64,000 nt of DNA from MR-S7 sp000400995 (GTDB lineage: Bacteria > Pseudomonadota > Gammaproteobacteria > Burkholderiales > Burkholderiaceae_C), in contig NZ_CP152342.1 of assembly GCF_045291395.1 (NCBI RefSeq), positions 1,426,001-1,490,000 on the forward strand, in the 5' to 3' direction. How positions within the stretch are numbered: position 1 is the first letter of the stretch; every line of letters begins with the position of its first letter. The translations under genes were made by a program, and so were the position numbers. Under the pieces are notes generated by a model that was given only the letters and a program-made list of their open reading frames with translations, ran no database searches and had not been told where the DNA came from. Positions 61,915 to 64,000 of the stretch are shown in pieces.

Positions 61915-62019
61915 CCGAGCCGGCGCGGCGATGGGCGCCGGCTCGGCGCCGTTGACCCGGCCCGATCCGGCGCGAAGCTGTTCCTGACGACTCGCAGGGG
62001 CGAGTGCAAGGGAACGCCT

Positions 62020-62883
62020 GTGGCACATAAGACAATTTCGGCGCCGCGCGGACCGTTCGGTGCCGACCAGGCGCAGGCGCTGGTGAAACTGATCCAGACC
62101 ACCGCGCACCGCTGGGGTCAGCACGAGGTGTTTTCGGACTTCGTGGAGCTGGCGGCCCTGTCCATCAGCAACGCCGTGGACCGCCGGCAGGCCGAGCCCC
62201 GGGAGGCACGCTACCTGGAGATCGCCAAGAAGTACTCGACGCCGGATTTCGAGCGCTTCCCGCAGATGCTGGGCCATCTGACCCTGGCCATGGAGGCGTG
62301 CGGCATCGTCGGTCAACTGGACGACGTGCTCGGTCGCATCTACATGCAGCTCGAACTGGGCAATGAGCGGGCTGGGCAGGTTTTCACGCCTTACCACGTC
62401 TCCCGGATGATGGCGATGCTGCTGATCGGCGACGGCGCGCAGGCGCGCGAAAAGGGATTCATCGACGTCATGGAGCCCGCCTGCGGCGCGGGTGGGATGG
62501 TCATTGCGATGGCCGACGCGTTGCGGCAGGCGGGGCTCAACTACCAGAATGCGATGCATGCCTCTTGCATCGATATCGACGCCCGCTGCGTTCACATGAC
62601 CTACCTGCAGGCATCGTTACTGCACATCCCAGCGACCGTGCTGCACGGCAATTCGCTGTCGGGCGAGGTCTGGAGCCGCTGGTACACGCCGGCGCACATG
62701 CTGGGCGGCTGGCGTGCCCGTCTTCATGCCCGGCGCCTGCGCGATCCAGCGCCGGTCGTGGTCGAAGATGCGCCCGCGCCAGCCCTGGCACCGGTACCGG
62801 CCACCGATCCGGCGCGGCAGACACACCGCAGGCCGTCCGTGCCGCTGAGCGTGGTGCAGCAGCTCAGTCTGTTCGAGGAATGA
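62020..62883 (+). CDS. N6-DNA-methylase-like protein, catalytic motif not seen
   Basis: 287 residues from a GTG at 62020 with an AAGGGA site. GQVFTPYHVSRMM (119-131) and SAM-binding MEPACGAGGM (151-160) are those of type I HsdM-like methylases; D185/D187 follow. After HGNSL (209-213), where (N/D)PP(Y/F) should come, the sequence reads SGEVWSRWYTPAHMLGGW. So it may bind SAM and DNA without methylating. The tail is Pro/Ala-rich. Confidence 0.8.
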   Translation: MAHKTISAPRGPFGADQAQALVKLIQTTAHRWGQHEVFSDFVELAALSISNAVDRRQAEPREARYLEIAKKYSTPDFERFPQMLGHLTLAMEACGIVGQLDDVLGRIYMQLELGNERAGQVFTPYHVSRMMAMLLIGDGAQAREKGFIDVMEPACGAGGMVIAMADALRQAGLNYQNAMHASCIDIDARCVHMTYLQASLLHIPATVLHGNSLSGEVWSRWYTPAHMLGGWRARLHARRLRDPAPVVVEDAPAPALAPVPATDPARQTHRRPSVPLSVVQQLSLFEE

Positions 62884-63005
62884 CGGACGGGACTGTGGCG
62901 TGGGTGGGCTTGCCAGTCGCCGGGCGACGGGCTTGAACCCTGCGCGCGGCGCGAGATGCTGGTCGAGACCGCCAAGGTCAAGCGATCAACCGTACCGACA
63001 CTACC

Positions 63006-63812
63006 ATGAACTCCATCGAATTCTCCGAGGAAGTCCGCCGCCAATTGCGCGCCGACGGTTACGAGGTCCGTCAAGGCAGTGAGGCCCGAAGCGAGGAGCA
63101 CGCCGGCAAGCACGGGTTCACCTTGACGAGGCCGGGCTGGGCCAACGCCGAGCACGATCCCGCGCAGGGGAGCGAATGGGAGGCCTGGGCCGCCGCCCTG
63201 GCACATCGGCTCGCCGAAGGCACGATCCCGCCGCCCCCAGCCGGAGCCTTGCCGCTTCCGGCGATGGGCCCGTTCTTCGCGGCACACCTGCCCGACAGCG
63301 CCTTCGATGCAGACGCCCGGGCGGCACGCTTCGGCATCACGCACGAGGCCGCACGGGAGCAGGTGGAGCAACTGCACAGCCAGACGGTCTACGTGAACGA
63401 GCGCTACCAGGTCAACGTGCAGATGATCCCCGCACCCTTCGGACCGGACGCCGGCGACATGGTCTGGCTGTCCATCAAGCGCTGCGACCTCGAGGCGATC
63501 CACGACTGGCGCGAGCTGCAGGCGATCAAGAACCAGATCGTCGGCGACGAGCACGAAGGCTTCGAGGTCTATCCCGCCGAGTCGCGGTTGGTGGACTCCA
63601 CGAACCAGTTCCACCTGTGGGTGTTCGCCGATCCGAAGGTGCGGTTGCCGGTGGGCTTCCGCGCGCGGGAGGTGATGGATGCACGGGCGGCGGCGTCGGT
63701 GGGCGCCAGGCAGCGGCCTTTCGCCGGCAGGCGGGAAGCGCAGCCGCCGGCGGCCGATGCTTGCGGTGGATCCGCTGAGACGGGAGAGCATGAATGGCCG
63801 AGTTCAAGCTGA
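63006..63812 (+). CDS. DUF7694-like element protein
   Basis: 268 residues. The segment VYVNERYQVNVQMIPAPFG, WLSIKRCDLEAIHDWRELQA and VYPAESRLVDSTNQFHLWVF corresponds to the DUF7694 pattern, a cargo domain of phages and elements of unknown function. The N-terminal part (1-90) is low in similarity to anything known. It overlaps the next gene start by 19 bases. Confidence 0.65.
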   Translation: MNSIEFSEEVRRQLRADGYEVRQGSEARSEEHAGKHGFTLTRPGWANAEHDPAQGSEWEAWAAALAHRLAEGTIPPPPAGALPLPAMGPFFAAHLPDSAFDADARAARFGITHEAAREQVEQLHSQTVYVNERYQVNVQMIPAPFGPDAGDMVWLSIKRCDLEAIHDWRELQAIKNQIVGDEHEGFEVYPAESRLVDSTNQFHLWVFADPKVRLPVGFRAREVMDARAAASVGARQRPFAGRREAQPPAADACGGSAETGEHEWPSSS

Positions 63813-64000
63813 CGCCGCCGCTGGTGCGGCAAGAGATCATCGCCCGCCGACGCAGGGGAGGGGCGGGAGGCGTGGTGGATCGAGACGTCGAGTGGCTGCA
63901 GTGGCTACAGCGCGAAGCAGCCTCGCTGCCCGGCGGCTACGTCAAGAAGATCGTATGGGGCGAGGAAGACGGCTATCCCGAACACGCCTGGGGTTTCGTT
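63794..64000 (+). CDS. element hypothetical protein, 5' part
   Basis: Starts at the ATG at 63794 inside the end of the DUF7694 gene (MAEFKLTPPLVRQEIIARRR) and runs off the window. Visible part is 69 residues, with a basic stretch and WLQWLQREAASLPGGYVKKI. No recognised domain. Confidence 0.55.
   Translation, partial: MAEFKLTPPLVRQEIIARRRRGGAGGVVDRDVEWLQWLQREAASLPGGYVKKIVWGEEDGYPEHAWGFV

Noticed and set aside
59551..62595. 1014-codon minus-strand frame over the ATPase, HTH and methylase genes
   Set aside because: Composition of an antisense shadow; the plus-strand genes are coupled and carry domains.

Overview
The window is high-GC DNA of a pseudomonad-type member of the Pseudomonadota. The Bug/TctC binding proteins, MHS transporter, RND pumps and integrative-element cargo fit Burkholderiales or Xanthomonadales; nothing here fixes a genus. 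It reads as a mosaic of chromosomal metabolic genes and worn pieces of several mobile elements.

Layout. 1-8.6 kb: end of a MipA/OmpV outer-membrane gene, an MFS-MFP-RND efflux operon, a ClbS/DfsB-like gene, a CatB acetyltransferase, a small hypothetical gene and a PLP-dependent dehydratase. 8.7-15.4 kb: a mexGHI-opmD-type operon on the minus strand, divergent from soxR, with a SoxR box inside a promoter that has the 19-bp spacer typical of MerR-family targets. 15.5-17.8 kb: debris of a conjugative element (EexN lipoprotein, LysR tail, repeat copy A), a deoxyribonucleotidase and a tRNA-Cys-like relic. 18.2-21.4 kb: pdxST divergent from pdxR, with a candidate operator. 21.4-23.7 kb: repeat copy B, an IS481-family element with a 6-bp CCTAGA target duplication, and a thioesterase relic.

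23.7-30.1 kb: an iron-uptake locus (frameshifted TonB siderophore receptor with STN domain, FecR, FecI sigma factor with a Fur-box candidate, FhuF relic), holding a doubly inactivated VapBC-like pair and another decayed gene. 30.2-33.8 kb: MOSC and MFS relics, then a LysR-controlled Bug protein plus class II aldolase. 33.8-40.5 kb: minus-strand cargo of an integrative element: small hypothetical genes with ATGA overlaps, hairpins between them, a recurring structured leader, and the intact copy C of a two-gene module whose partial copies are at 16 and 21.5 kb. 40.6-44.7 kb: a sigma-54 activator divergent from an alpha/beta hydrolase and an MHS transporter, with twin palindromic upstream sites and a -24/-12 promoter. 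45-51.9 kb: a methyltransferase chimera, a GntR regulator with an inverted-repeat operator, and an operon for an Fe-S (CCG-domain) protein, a [2Fe-2S] ferredoxin, a ferredoxin reductase, a DHDPS-family lyase and a Tat-type Bug protein. 52-53.5 kb: a TacA/TacT-like toxin-antitoxin pair and a PIN-domain relic.

53.6-64 kb: a second integrative-element segment on the plus strand: DinG-type helicase, two paralogous 100-residue proteins, a DUF4365 nuclease-like gene in opposite orientation, a zinc-ribbon protein, a P-loop ATPase, a 646-aa protein with many helix-turn-helix units, an N6-methylase-like protein that appears to lack the catalytic NPPY motif, and a DUF7694 protein.

The least explained items are the two structured leaders at 37.75 and 40.35 kb, the electron-transfer operon without a terminal oxygenase, and the ATPase/multi-HTH/methylase-like trio.
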